Source: Uloborus plumipes (taxonomy: Eukaryota > Arthropoda > Arachnida > Araneae > Uloboridae). Taken from it: a DNA stretch of 64,000 nt. The DNA lies in the NCBI GenBank assembly GCA_038373865.1, contig JAXGGA010002184.1, positions 1-64,000 of the forward strand. The letters run 5' to 3'. This document shows, piece after piece, positions 1 to 10,700 of the stretch. Numbering within the stretch: position 1 is the first letter of the stretch; each line of letters starts with the position of its first letter. The translations under genes were made by a program, and so were the position numbers. The notes below the pieces were generated by a model, which was not told the origin of the DNA, did not search any database, and saw nothing but the letters and a program-made list of their open reading frames with translations.

Positions 1-625
1 TAAAATTAAGTTTAAAAAAATAACTTGAAATAAAAATAAAATAGGAAGGTTTGAGCTAACTGACAGTATATGTTAAAATAGATTCCCATTTTCAAAATAG
101 TTTAAATATTTAGAAGATGCAAAACAATTGAAAATTTCAGCGAAACATGACAAGTTTTTCAGATTTTTTTTTTTTTTTTTACTAAGGGGAAATTAGCAGT
201 GAACATTTTTAAATGAGACGATTTCTGTAATCAACTGGATTTGACGCTGATATATAAAAGTAAAAAAGGAGAAAACGTGTTACTTTTCTCCAAAAATAAT
301 TGGATTTTTCGAAAAAAATCCGGATTTTCGGTGCATAAATAAATTAGAGCAAATTTAGAGGAAAACGAAATTCCTTGTGACTATGTGAAATGTTTATTTA
401 TATGTTTCTTGATTTTTTTTAATGTGAATTTTACACGATATAAAACAGCAACAAAAATGTTAACAAATAATTAAAGTACTAAAAATTAGTCGAATTACGG
501 TATGATGGTTCACTGACACCAGTCAAGTGAACCAATAGCTATCTGCTAGAGTTTTCTAACTCTTTTTTAACCTTTTATTTGTACTTGTAGACACGTTGTC
601 TTAAATTTGGTTTTATTTCTTGATT
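1..625. other. AT-rich DNA, nothing recognised
   Basis: There is a poly-T run at 164-180 and scattered A/T tracts. No coding or repeat signature is visible. Confidence 0.6.
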
Positions 626-633
626 CATTTAGG

Positions 634-1571
634 CAGGGTGTCAATGATTTAAATCAATTGATTTAAACCAGTGATTTAAATCAAATGATTTTTTTTTTTA
701 AATCATTGATTTAAATCATTTTTCAACTTAAGCTTAGAAATCTTCTTGATTTTTTGATTTTCATAAATTCTGTTTTTTGCTTAGTTTTAGTTTCTGTTTT
801 TTGCATAACTTTTCTTCCTAAAATTGATTTTTGTCCTTATGGTTTTCTCTCACTTATTTAATACTTCTATCTATTCATTTTTTCTCTCCTTACTCAATCT
901 AATTATTCACATTTTTAGGCAATGGAGACTTTTAAATTATATTCGGCATTATTATTATTATTATTATTATTATTTTTTTTTTTTTGAAATTGATAAGGAA
1001 GTTAAAAGGCAATACACGAAAAGATGGTAGATGGTTGTGTATCTTTTGATTTTTTTCTCATAAAACACTTTTCAATTTAAGATAGTTAAGTAATGTTGAA
1101 AAAGAGAAATTTGCTGGAAACTGCTAACACGTTTTTCAAAGTTACGAGAAATCATATTTTCAATGTAAAAATAAATAAATAAAAGAGCATATTAATTAAA
1201 AGACATGTAGCAATGTCCAATTTATTTATTTCCTTCTGTTGTTATGTTTTTCAGTGTGTTACTATGTCATCTGTATTATACTTATGATTTAAATCATATG
1301 CATTTGTATTAAAATCGTTTGCATTGAATGTTATGAAATTTTTTTGGTGACATAATAAATGAAATTTTGTTTTGAAATTTTTAACAATATCAATTTTATG
1401 CTTACTAATATTCATAAGTATAGCTAAACAGTTACAAGAGTTTCTGAAGTCTTTTTTTTTATTTTTTTTAATATAAAAAATCGATTTAAATTTAAAAAAA
1501 ATCAGATTGAAATAAAAAAAATCTGATTATTTTGATTTTTCAAAAAAATCATTGATTTTTTTCACATCCTG
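634..1571. mobile_element. Non-autonomous hAT-like element, TTTAAATC-rich
   Basis: Termini are CAGGGTGTCAATGATTT and, at the right end, AATCATTG..CACATCCTG. The flanks carry an 8-bp direct repeat CATTTAGG (626-633 and 1572-1579), the TSD length of the hAT superfamily. The ends are dense in GATTTAAATC units. It has no transposase frame. Confidence 0.8.
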
Positions 1572-1620
1572 CATTTAGGATGTAAGGATTAATAAGTACT
1601 AAACATAAACAGTGGAACTT

Positions 1621-1672
1621 AATTATTTGTTGCTAAAGATTCAAAATTTTGAATCTTTAACAACAAATAATT
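1621..1672. repeat. 52-bp near-perfect palindrome
   Basis: Arms 1621-1646 and 1647-1672 pair at 25 of 26 positions with no loop (centre TTCAAAATTTTGAA). Confidence 0.9.
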
Positions 1673-1982
1673 ATTTTAATGCATGCTCTGATAAATTAAG
1701 CACCCTTTTTTTTGTGACTTGAAATCACTTAAGTAATCTAAATTAAGCAGTCATTAAATTACAACACACAAAAATTGCTATTTAATTTTTCATGGTTGAG
1801 AGCCAAGGAATCTGCCCCATTGGCCCTGCCCAATGCCCTCTTTTCGTCCCGTAAGACAAGGCGAGGAGTTAGTTCTTAATGCTTATTAGAATAATAAATG
1901 AATAATAATTATAAAAGTCAAATTTGTAGGAAAGGTTTTAAAATAGTAATAGTAAATAATAAATTCTTAAATTATTATATAC

Positions 1983-2240
1983 AAATACAAAAGAAGACGA
2001 ACAGCTACAGGCTCTATCCCCAGCTAGGCTGGTCTTAGTAAATTTCTCTGGTAAGTTGTACCAGGTGCTCACAACCCTACTAAATTAGTAATTTTTCCTC
2101 ACCTCTAGGTTAGCCTGAGATTTAAATAGCTTAAAACAATGTCCCCTTGTTCTGCTTTCTAAACAAAAATTCAATAGATAAACTTCATTCATTTTGATAA
2201 AAATTAAACAACTGGATCATGTCTCCTCTGACTCTCCTAC
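1983..2240 (-). pseudogene. CR1/L2-like LINE remnant (C-terminal end of reverse transcriptase ORF)
   Basis: The minus strand reads RRVRGDMIQLFNF, then after a frameshift SRTRGHCFKLFKSQAN and FSRVVSTWYNLPEKF. This matches the typical 'RGDMI..TRGH..KL....R...FS.RVV..WN.LP' end of CR1/L2/Jockey-type ORF2. It contains an in-frame TAA and at least one frameshift. No 5' part is present. Confidence 0.75.
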
Positions 2241-2254
2241 AATGTACCTCCGGT

Positions 2255-2930
2255 GCCACTATGCGAAATTTTGAGCGGGGGGGGGGGGATTACGTATTTC
2301 CCCCAAGGTTTGGCCATATATTTTTCCCATAGAAAGTAATTTCAGTGAAGTAATTAAAGTTATTGAAATTTGGCATTTTTAATAACTTACTCACTAATGG
2401 CTGAAAACGAAATATATTTAGATTTTTGCCGAAAATATTGTACTAGAATTAAGAAAGTACTCATTTCTATGGGGAGGGGGGCTAGAGCCCCTCTTGTCCT
2501 CCCTATATTGGGTGGAGCCCATGTCCAATGCATAAAATGTGACATGAATGTATCTTGATTTTAACCATTCAATGCAATACTACGTTATGATTCAAAAAAT
2601 TAAAAAGAAAGAAAGAAATACTATACTAATCATGAATGAAGTATTTGAATAAGCATTAAGGATGTACCAAATAGCAGTTTTATATGAATACTAAAAACTA
2701 ACTATTCGGCCAAATACTGACAATGTCTGGTTATCTGAATATTAACTAAGTTTTATAACATTTTTTGCAATTACTTCTAACAATTATTTTTTATATTAAC
2801 ATTTAAAAGTTTTAATTTACTTAGTAGCTATTTGAGAACAGCCTTTAGTGTATAAGTTGTTAGACAATAATAAAATTTTCTTGATTTTTTTATGCTTCTT
2901 TATTTACTTTATTAAAAAATTAGAAACTGC
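2255..2930. other. No gene seen; G-run and AT-rich DNA
   Basis: A G run lies at 2277-2288 and a G-rich patch at 2470-2520. Such patches recur in several non-autonomous elements in this window, but I cannot define an element here. Confidence 0.5.
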
Positions 2931-2937
2931 TTAATTA

Positions 2938-3897
2938 AATAATCAGATTTTTTTATTTAAATCTGACTTTTTTTTTTTAAATTTAAATCGATTTTTTCCA
3001 ATATATATATCATATATATATATATATAAAAAAGTACTTCAGAAACTTTCGTAACTGATTAGCTATACTTATGAATATTAAGTAAGTCATGAAATTGATA
3101 TTGTTGACAAAATTCAAAACAAAATTTCATTTATTATGTCACCAAAAAAATTTCATAACATTCAATGCAAACGATTTTAATACGCAAATGCATATGATTT
3201 AAATCATTAAGTATAATACAGATGACATATATAGTAACACACTGAAAAACATAACCAACAGAAGGAAATAAATAAATTGGAACATTGCTACATGTCTTTT
3301 AATTAATATGCTCTGTTATTTAATTTATTTTTTACACTGAAAATATAGATTTCTCAGTAACTTTGAAAACACGTGTTAGCAGTTTCACCATGGCAAAATT
3401 TCTCTTTTTCAACATTACTCTTACTATCTTAAATTGAAAAGTGTTCTATGAGATAAAAATCAAAAAGATACAACAACCATCTTATCGTGTATTGCCTTTA
3501 TCAACTATCCTTATCAATTCGATACGATAATAAGAATAATGCGCGTAATAATGCCCAATATACGCATTTAAAAAAGTCTCCATTAAGAAATGTGAGCATA
3601 ATTAGATTGGGTAAGGAGAGAAAAAATGTGAAAAGAGATAGACGTTAGTTAAATAAGTTGTGAGAGAAAAAACCATAAAGGACAAAAATCAATGATTAGG
3701 AAGGAAAAGGTTTATGCAAAAAACAGAAACTAGCCGCACTAAGCAAAAAGACCAGGAATTTATGCAAAATCAAAAAATCAAGAAGATTTCTACGCTTAAG
3801 TTGAAAAATGATTTAAATCAATGATTTTTTAAAAAAAATTATTTGATTAAAATCACTGGTTTAAATGCAATTGATTTAAATCATTGCGACACCCTGT
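2938..3897. mobile_element. Inverted partial copy of the TTTAAATC hAT-like element
   Basis: It reads as the reverse complement of 634-1571 over most of its length, with small indels and a TA-repeat insertion near 3002-3027. Similarity continues about 30 bp past the terminus into flanking DNA (3899-3930 against 600-633). The other end, with its TSD, is missing. Confidence 0.8.
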
Positions 3898-4429
3898 CCT
3901 AAATGAATCAAGAAACTAAAACCAAATTGGTTATTTCCATGGTTGTTCGATAATAAAAGCGAAGTACACCGAGTCGAGGAAATAGCTTGTCTTTTTTTTT
4001 TCTTCTTTTTTTTTTTAAATATAATTTTTGATTTTCAATGCAGGAGATCAACTTTATTTTCCTTATATTAATTTATTTTGTTAAAATCCTGGGGTGGTGA
4101 TTGAAATTTAGTTCATTAATTTTTTTAAGCAAATTAGAATTTAACTTCTCTATTAACACCAAAAGATTTTTTCGAGTTAAAACAAAACGATTGCGAAATG
4201 AGGCAAAAATAAACCGGGAAAGTAAAAGTTCTGAAACAAACGATTAGAGTTGCGAAAAAGTTATACGGAAAAATCAATTTGAGTGATTTTCATGTGAAAG
4301 ATACTACTCGTTTCGTAAAACATTGTCATCTGCATCCTTAATTGTGCTTAATTTGCGTCTTAAGGTTATATTTGAATTATTTTGTATTAGACCATATTCA
4401 AATCCACACTACGCGATTCGAAAGCTGTC

Positions 4430-4640
4430 TGCTATTATCTCCTTTAAGCCACGCCCACACTGAAATAGATTTCCGGTTGCCGTGTAGTCACGTGATATTC
4501 TCTGCCCTGCTGGATCCGATATTCCCGCCACCGATCTGGTCGTGTTTATTTCCGCAAGAGATCTTGTCATTTGTGTTATGCATCGTTAAAGTTTGGCGTT
4601 GTGACTTGGTGTTTGTCTCTCGTTATGTTTTGTTCAATAT
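4430..4640 (+). promoter_or_regulatory. Candidate promoter / 5' UTR region of the Rab11-FIP gene
   Basis: This block is clearly richer in G+C than the surrounding DNA and lies 120-330 bp upstream of the start codon. It contains CCACGCCCAC, an ETS-like TTCCGG, an E-box CACGTG (4489-4494) and an E2F-like TTCCCGCC (4522-4529). There is no clear TATA box. The transcription start cannot be fixed from sequence alone. Confidence 0.4.
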
Positions 4641-4762
4641 TTATTCACGTTTGTTTCTTGGAGAGCTCCTCCTTTGTCTTCAAGCATTATGATTAAATTT
4701 TTAGCTGTGTAAAATAGAATTAAATACTCCACTTTACCTGACTGGATTTTAAAAATACAATC

Positions 4763-4793
4763 ATGTGGAGTCCAACTCACGTTCAAGTTACAG
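4763..4793 (+). CDS. Rip11: Rab11-FIP exon 1 (coding part)
   Basis: 31 coding nt from the ATG, giving MWSPTHVQVT plus the first base of a Val codon (phase 1). The donor is G|GTAAGC at 4794. The WSPTHVQVTV string is the conserved first strand of the FIP C2 domain. An in-frame TGA lies 21 nt upstream of the ATG. Confidence 0.93.
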
Positions 4794-7700
4794 GTAAGCA
4801 TTCCAGTATTATTTTCCATTCAATTTGAATGCAGTTGGGATGTATCGTATGTTATGCTTCTAGAATTGCGCTAGAGCAATTTCTAGCTTAAAAATATCAT
4901 AAATACTGAGTGTGTTGATTGCTTTTATAACCTGTGAAGGTGATGTTTTTCGTGCTTACCATTTTTCTCTTTCATACATCTAGTTAAAACGAAATACACC
5001 AAAAAGTATCCTAATCGTTCATCGATACAACATCATTAGAAGTTGTTTTCGAAAAGTTTTAATGATCTACTAATGAGTTATTCTGAATGATTTTTTGGTA
5101 TTGTATAGTATCTTAAGACAACACACAAAGGTTTTTTCGTTAAGATTATGGTAGAGTATATTAAAATTGATGGAAGTAACATATCTTCATATATTTGGCG
5201 TTTTACAACCCTTCTTGTATTAAAAAAAGGGTCCTTTTACATTTTTATTTTGGTTTCGTGTAGTGTAGGTTTATGTTTTGAATGGCGAAAATATTTTTTT
5301 GTTAAAACTGTGACCAAAATTTGCATTTTGTCAATTCTTTTGGTAGTAGTACATAGTGCCTAAGGTTTGCAAATCATAGCCCCATAGAAATCCCCATCCT
5401 TTAGGGGAGTCAGTAAGAGGCTAATTGGCTTTGAGATATTAATGTTATGCATTTGTCACCCCTCCAATAAACTTTGAAATGATGGCTTCTGATTGAGACT
5501 CTAATAATAGTAACTATTATTTAGATTTTTTTTGTATAATTTTTGTTAAAAAAATTTATGTATTTTGTTTTTTCTTGTGCTATCCTTTAGCTGACATGGT
5601 GATATATTTGCATTCAGCAGACTTTATAATAAGTTGCTTTACGCAGCTCAGCTGCTAGCAGAACATATTTTATTTCGTATATGTTTATTACGTTGTTTTT
5701 CTGGAATACATTCAGCAGTGATTTTCTTCTACATCTATAACTAATATTTTTTTTATTTCATTTTTATCCATATGATCAAAATAAGATAATTTTCAAGTAT
5801 AGTGATTTAATTAATTTGTTATAGATCAGTATTTTCCCCTGATGTCTCCACAAATAACTAAAATTCTGCAAAAGTCTAATCTTAAAAAAAGTCGTAATTT
5901 TTAGATTTTTTGAAAATTCCCAGAGACTCTCAGTTTAGTTTTCAAAAGTAGGTCTTTTTAAGGGAATTTGAAGTCAGGGATGATTTCTGATTGGCCTAAC
6001 AGCGGCATAGAGCTATATTCAGCTCTGATCCTGTGAAAAGGAAGAATTAAATCTATTATGAATAACATCTGTAAAATTATTTATGAAACCCAACAATATA
6101 TAAATACTTGTACAGTTTAAGTTCATCACAAGACTCCCTATTGAATTTTAGATGTAAGGAGGACCTCTCCCCTCCCCTTTGGATGCGCCTGACACAAGTT
6201 GAAGCAGTTATAAATGAAGCAAATCTCTATTTCCTCGCTCATGTATTTAGTTGCTACGCTTTACCAGTCTTGTGTTCTTTCATTCCACCTCCCTCTCTGT
6301 TTATTCAAAATTTCTATTCAATTCCTTTTTCCTATTCTGTACAAAAATCTTGAATGCTTTTAGTAAAAGTCGCTAACTTTAGCATCATTTCAGTTAAGTT
6401 TTAGTGCTTCTTCCCAAAGTAACCTTTTCTGTCTGTTAATTTGAAGCAGTGGTCGGAAGTAATGCACTACAAGTAGCCAAATTACTGTAGTAGCTACATT
6501 TTTTGGTAGTTTACTTTAAAAAAAAAGTAGAGTTATAGTGAGTAGTGTGGTACAAAGAAATAGTAGTTTGTAGCGATTTCTGGAAACTACGTTTAAATTT
6601 TAAAAAAAAGAGAGAACGAAGAAACAAAAACTAGGTTTAATTGACTCTGACTGGTGCAAATCTTGCACGAGTACAACAGCGGACATAATGAGAAATAGGA
6701 ACCATAAAAATATGAGCTGTTCTCAGATACATCATTTTGACAAAATATATTTTATCTTTTGATGTCATTGGTTTATTTGGCATCATAATTTTTATATTCC
6801 TTCAAATAATTTTCGTGTTCATTCCTAAATATTCCTTGGCAAGAGATTTAAAAAAAAAGGTTGAATTCTTGTAATTTTTCAACTTTTGAATCCTTTCTTG
6901 TGGCGAATATTCGTAAAAATTGTAAAAAAATCTAAAAAGGACAAATTTTAACAAAAAAAAAAGGAACAAAAAGGAAAACTAACAAATAAATTCAAAGACA
7001 GTTCCCAGTTCTTTTCCATATTCAAATGAGTTAATTTATTAATGTTAACCACTTTTCAAATTTTTTCGGCCAATCCTCAAACGGTGTATGCTTGTTATTT
7101 ATTTTTTAAAAGGTAGCGAAGTAGCGACTACAATTCAAAAGTAGTTTGTAGTTGTTACATTTAAAAAAAGTAGTTGTAGTTAACTACATTTATAACAAAG
7201 TAGTTGTAGTTTGCTACAAAAGAAATATAGTTTTTCCAACCACTGATTTGAAGTATTATGCAGTGAAACCTCGCTTAACGGACACCCCCTCAAAGGGGAC
7301 ACCCCTCATTCCGGACAGATTGCGTTTTTCCCATTCTTTTTCTAGGGTTAAACCATTAAGAATCCCCTCATTAAAGCGGACACTCACTTAACCAGACACG
7401 GACACAGCTTATCTTGCAAAATGGCTCTTTCTTTACTCATTAAAACGGACACTGATGGACAATTTCGGAGAAATTTGTCTAGTTTTTTGTTGGGAGAAAA
7501 AAAAGATAAGAGATCCATTGAAAATACTTGACTCAATTCACTTCCAACACAGAGATTGTTAAACACAACCGGGAGGCAACCACAAAGAGGAATTAAAAAC
7601 ACCTTCTCCACAACAAAAAATACAAATTCATCCCATTACAAAAATACACTATCATTCCAGAACTTTACAGGAAAAAGTCTGCTGAGGTGGAAAGTCAATG

Positions 7701-10700
7701 TTGAATCTATTGTTTAGCCTAGGGAACATATTTTAGGCTCTTGGGGATAGCTCGGATTCTAAGAAATACAGTTGTTGGTCATAGAGTGCGACTCCACTCT
7801 GTAAACTGGTTAAATGTCTTCAAGACATTTAAGTTTTGTTTTGAATTAAACTTAGTATGGAAATATTAGAATGTGTAATGAGTAATCAGATATTTGTCAT
7901 AGCAAATATTTTAAATTGTGCTTAAAAATTTGTTTAGTAAAAAATATCATTTCTATATCTTGTTCATTAAATTTTCTATCATTGATTTTTAAAGACACAA
8001 AGTTATCAAGTTTGTGTGATAATACTATCAATCTACCAGATGAAGTGGTAAAAAAAAAGGGAATAATAGTCATGAATAAAATGCAGTACAATACTATATT
8101 TAAGTGCACAAAATAATTTAACTTCACTTAAAACTTGGTTTGTATATGAAATGTTTTTTCTTCAATTTTTCTGCTTTGGACTCGTGCCTGTTTTTCCAAA
8201 GTCCAAACTTGATCATGTGCAAGTACTTAATTTGGATTCAAATTAACTGATTTGTTAAAAACAGTTAAAAATCCATTGAGTGCCTTTCTGTTAATTTAGA
8301 TTAATTAAATATTGTTGCTGTTTTTTTATTATGATTTTGCACTTTTAAAACCGCCAGGTTTTTTCTTAACGTTTTTGAAATGTACCTTTGGTCAGTCATA
8401 AATTAATTAGTTATGAAATTATTTTATACCTTCAAGAATTTTCGTCTTACTAGTTGTATTTCAAAACAGTACCTCTGACTGCTTGTTTTAAGGATCTATT
8501 TTTCTAAAACTTGATTTTGTGAATACTATACCTATTGCTTTTATGACTGGTAGGGGAAGCATTTTCAAATATTTTAAATTGAATAATAGTGTATTTGAAG
8601 TAACTTGTTGTATAAGGCCAAACATTATATTTTTTGTTTGAAACATTCCTATATTATCTCAAATAGTCTCTATATTATTTTCGATAAGTTCCTATATTTT
8701 ATTTCGCATTCCTATATTTTTTTCAAAAAGTTTCTATAATTCCTATATTTTTTTTGCCAAATGTCACTTCTACCCCTGGTCTTGATCTTCTCCCTAGAGT
8801 AATCACAGGACTATAGATTATAGGGTCCTACTGCCATGTGCTCTTCAGTGTTTACAATAGAACTTGAGAACGTGATTTTGCCTAAGTCTTATTAAAACCT
8901 CTACTGGCAGACTGTGGCCTCTGCTGCACTTTATCAGTTCCCAATGAACAGGGTCAATTGTTGAAAACTGATGGGTACCTAATTCCAGCAATAGGGTTTC
9001 TTTTACAGTGAAAAAGAATGCTATAGCCTAAGTGTGTGAATGGAAAGAATTGGGGATTATTGCCAGGGGGAAGAAGTGAAGCTCCTTGGAAAGATTTAGT
9101 TTCATTTCTAGAGTTTTGGAAGAGGTACCTTGTTTCACTTGGTTGCATCGTGCGTCCTCTATTCGCATCCATGTAGAAAAAATGCCTTGCAAAGCTTTGA
9201 CTTTGAAAGAAAAAATCAAAAATGAGAAAGAACACATTAATGAATTAACAAAATTAATAAGCCGCAGCGGTGAAAACGCTTTCACTGACAATGAATAAGC
9301 TGACATTGATGTAGATGTTGAATGTGAAGTAAATTTCTTAGAAATGGAGGAGATAGTTGAAAGCGTAAACCGCAAGGAAACCGAAAATGAAGGAGGAGAA
9401 GACAATGCCCGGATAGGGGAAGCACCTTCTGGAGACACGAAGATTAGATACTGACGTGATGCTCAAATATACATTGATGAATTAAAACATTTTTACTCAT
9501 CAAGAAATGAGAAATGGGAGTAAAATTAACTCAAGAGCTTAAAATTTATCATTAAGAATGATGAGCATAAACTACTCCAAACAAACTTCTATAACACATT
9601 TTTTTACAAAACTAACATCAGGTGTGTTTATGTACTTTCTTAGCATATTTTAAATTATATTATTAATTTTGAATCTGGAACTAAAACTTATCGAATTTCA
9701 TTATTTTTTTTGTAATTACAAAGATATAGCTCTTGATCAGGGAATAAGTTTTCTTTTAATATGTGTAGTTAATGCTCTGTAATAATTAAATTTATTTAGA
9801 AACTAATTTTGTATTCACTTTTCTTGTCCCTCCCTTAGGCGGACACCCATTTAAACCGAACAATATTTAGGTCCCCTTAGGTGTCCGTATTGGAGAGGTT
9901 TTACTGTTTTATTAGTCCATATTTAGAGCTTTTTTAGCCTACTTTCCCGTTAAAAATAAAAGAAACGAAAAAAGCATTAAAATTGGCTTAATGCATCTAA
10001 AAAATGTCGCCAAGTCCAAAAAATGTCGCCAAGTCCAAAAAATATCGCCAAGTAAAAAAAATATCGCCAAGTAAAAAAAAGTCAAAAAGAAACAAAAAAA
10101 TGAAATAAATATCGAAAAATTAAAAATTTGAAAGTAGGGTATTGAGATGGGGAATTTGTGTGTCTGTCTGCCGGTCGGTCTGTCTGTCCCCCCCCTAATA
10201 ACTTTTGAATGAACATTCCGATTTGGACAAACTTTTTTTTGTTGGAAAGATCTCGGCGAGTACAGCTCATTCCCATATTTGATTTTTTGATTTGAACAAT
10301 TTTTGGTTCAACTTAGAGCCGTTCAAATAACCGGTCCCGCGATACTAACTTTTGAATGAACAGTCCGATTTGAACAAACTTTTTTTTGTTCGAAAGATCT
10401 TTTCAAGGCTACTTCATTCCCGTACCTACATTTTTGATTTGAACAATTTTTTCGTTCAACATTGAACCGTTCAAAAAAGCTCTCACACCTAATAACTTTT
10501 GAGTGAACAGTCCGATTTGAACAAACTTTTTTTTGTTCGAAAGATCTTTTCAAGGATACTTCATTCCCGTACCTACATTTTTGATTTGAACAATTTTTTC
10601 GTTCAACATTGAACCGTTCAAAAAAGCTCTCACACCTAATAACTTTTGAGTGAACAGTCCGATTTAAACAAACTTTTTTTTGTTCGAAAGATCTTGGCAA

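Larger units (their letters stand above)
7261..9906. mobile_element. Pogo/Tigger-like transposon, internally deleted (2.6 kb)
   Basis: The left end CAGTGAAACCTCGCTTAACG is matched by an inverted right end CAGTAAAACCTCTCCAATACG. GGACACC and GGTCCCCT motifs recur inside both ends, as in Tigger elements. The flanking TA duplication is not clear. It contains only a short transposase remnant (9182-9523). Confidence 0.78.

Noticed and set aside
4342..4692. 116-codon open frame just upstream of the Rab11-FIP start
   Set aside because: It lies in the likely promoter/5' UTR block, has no conserved features and ends before the real start in another frame.
10323..10700. 125-codon minus-strand frame with internal protein repeats
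   Set aside because: A by-product of the 147-bp tandem repeat (147 = 49 codons), not a gene.
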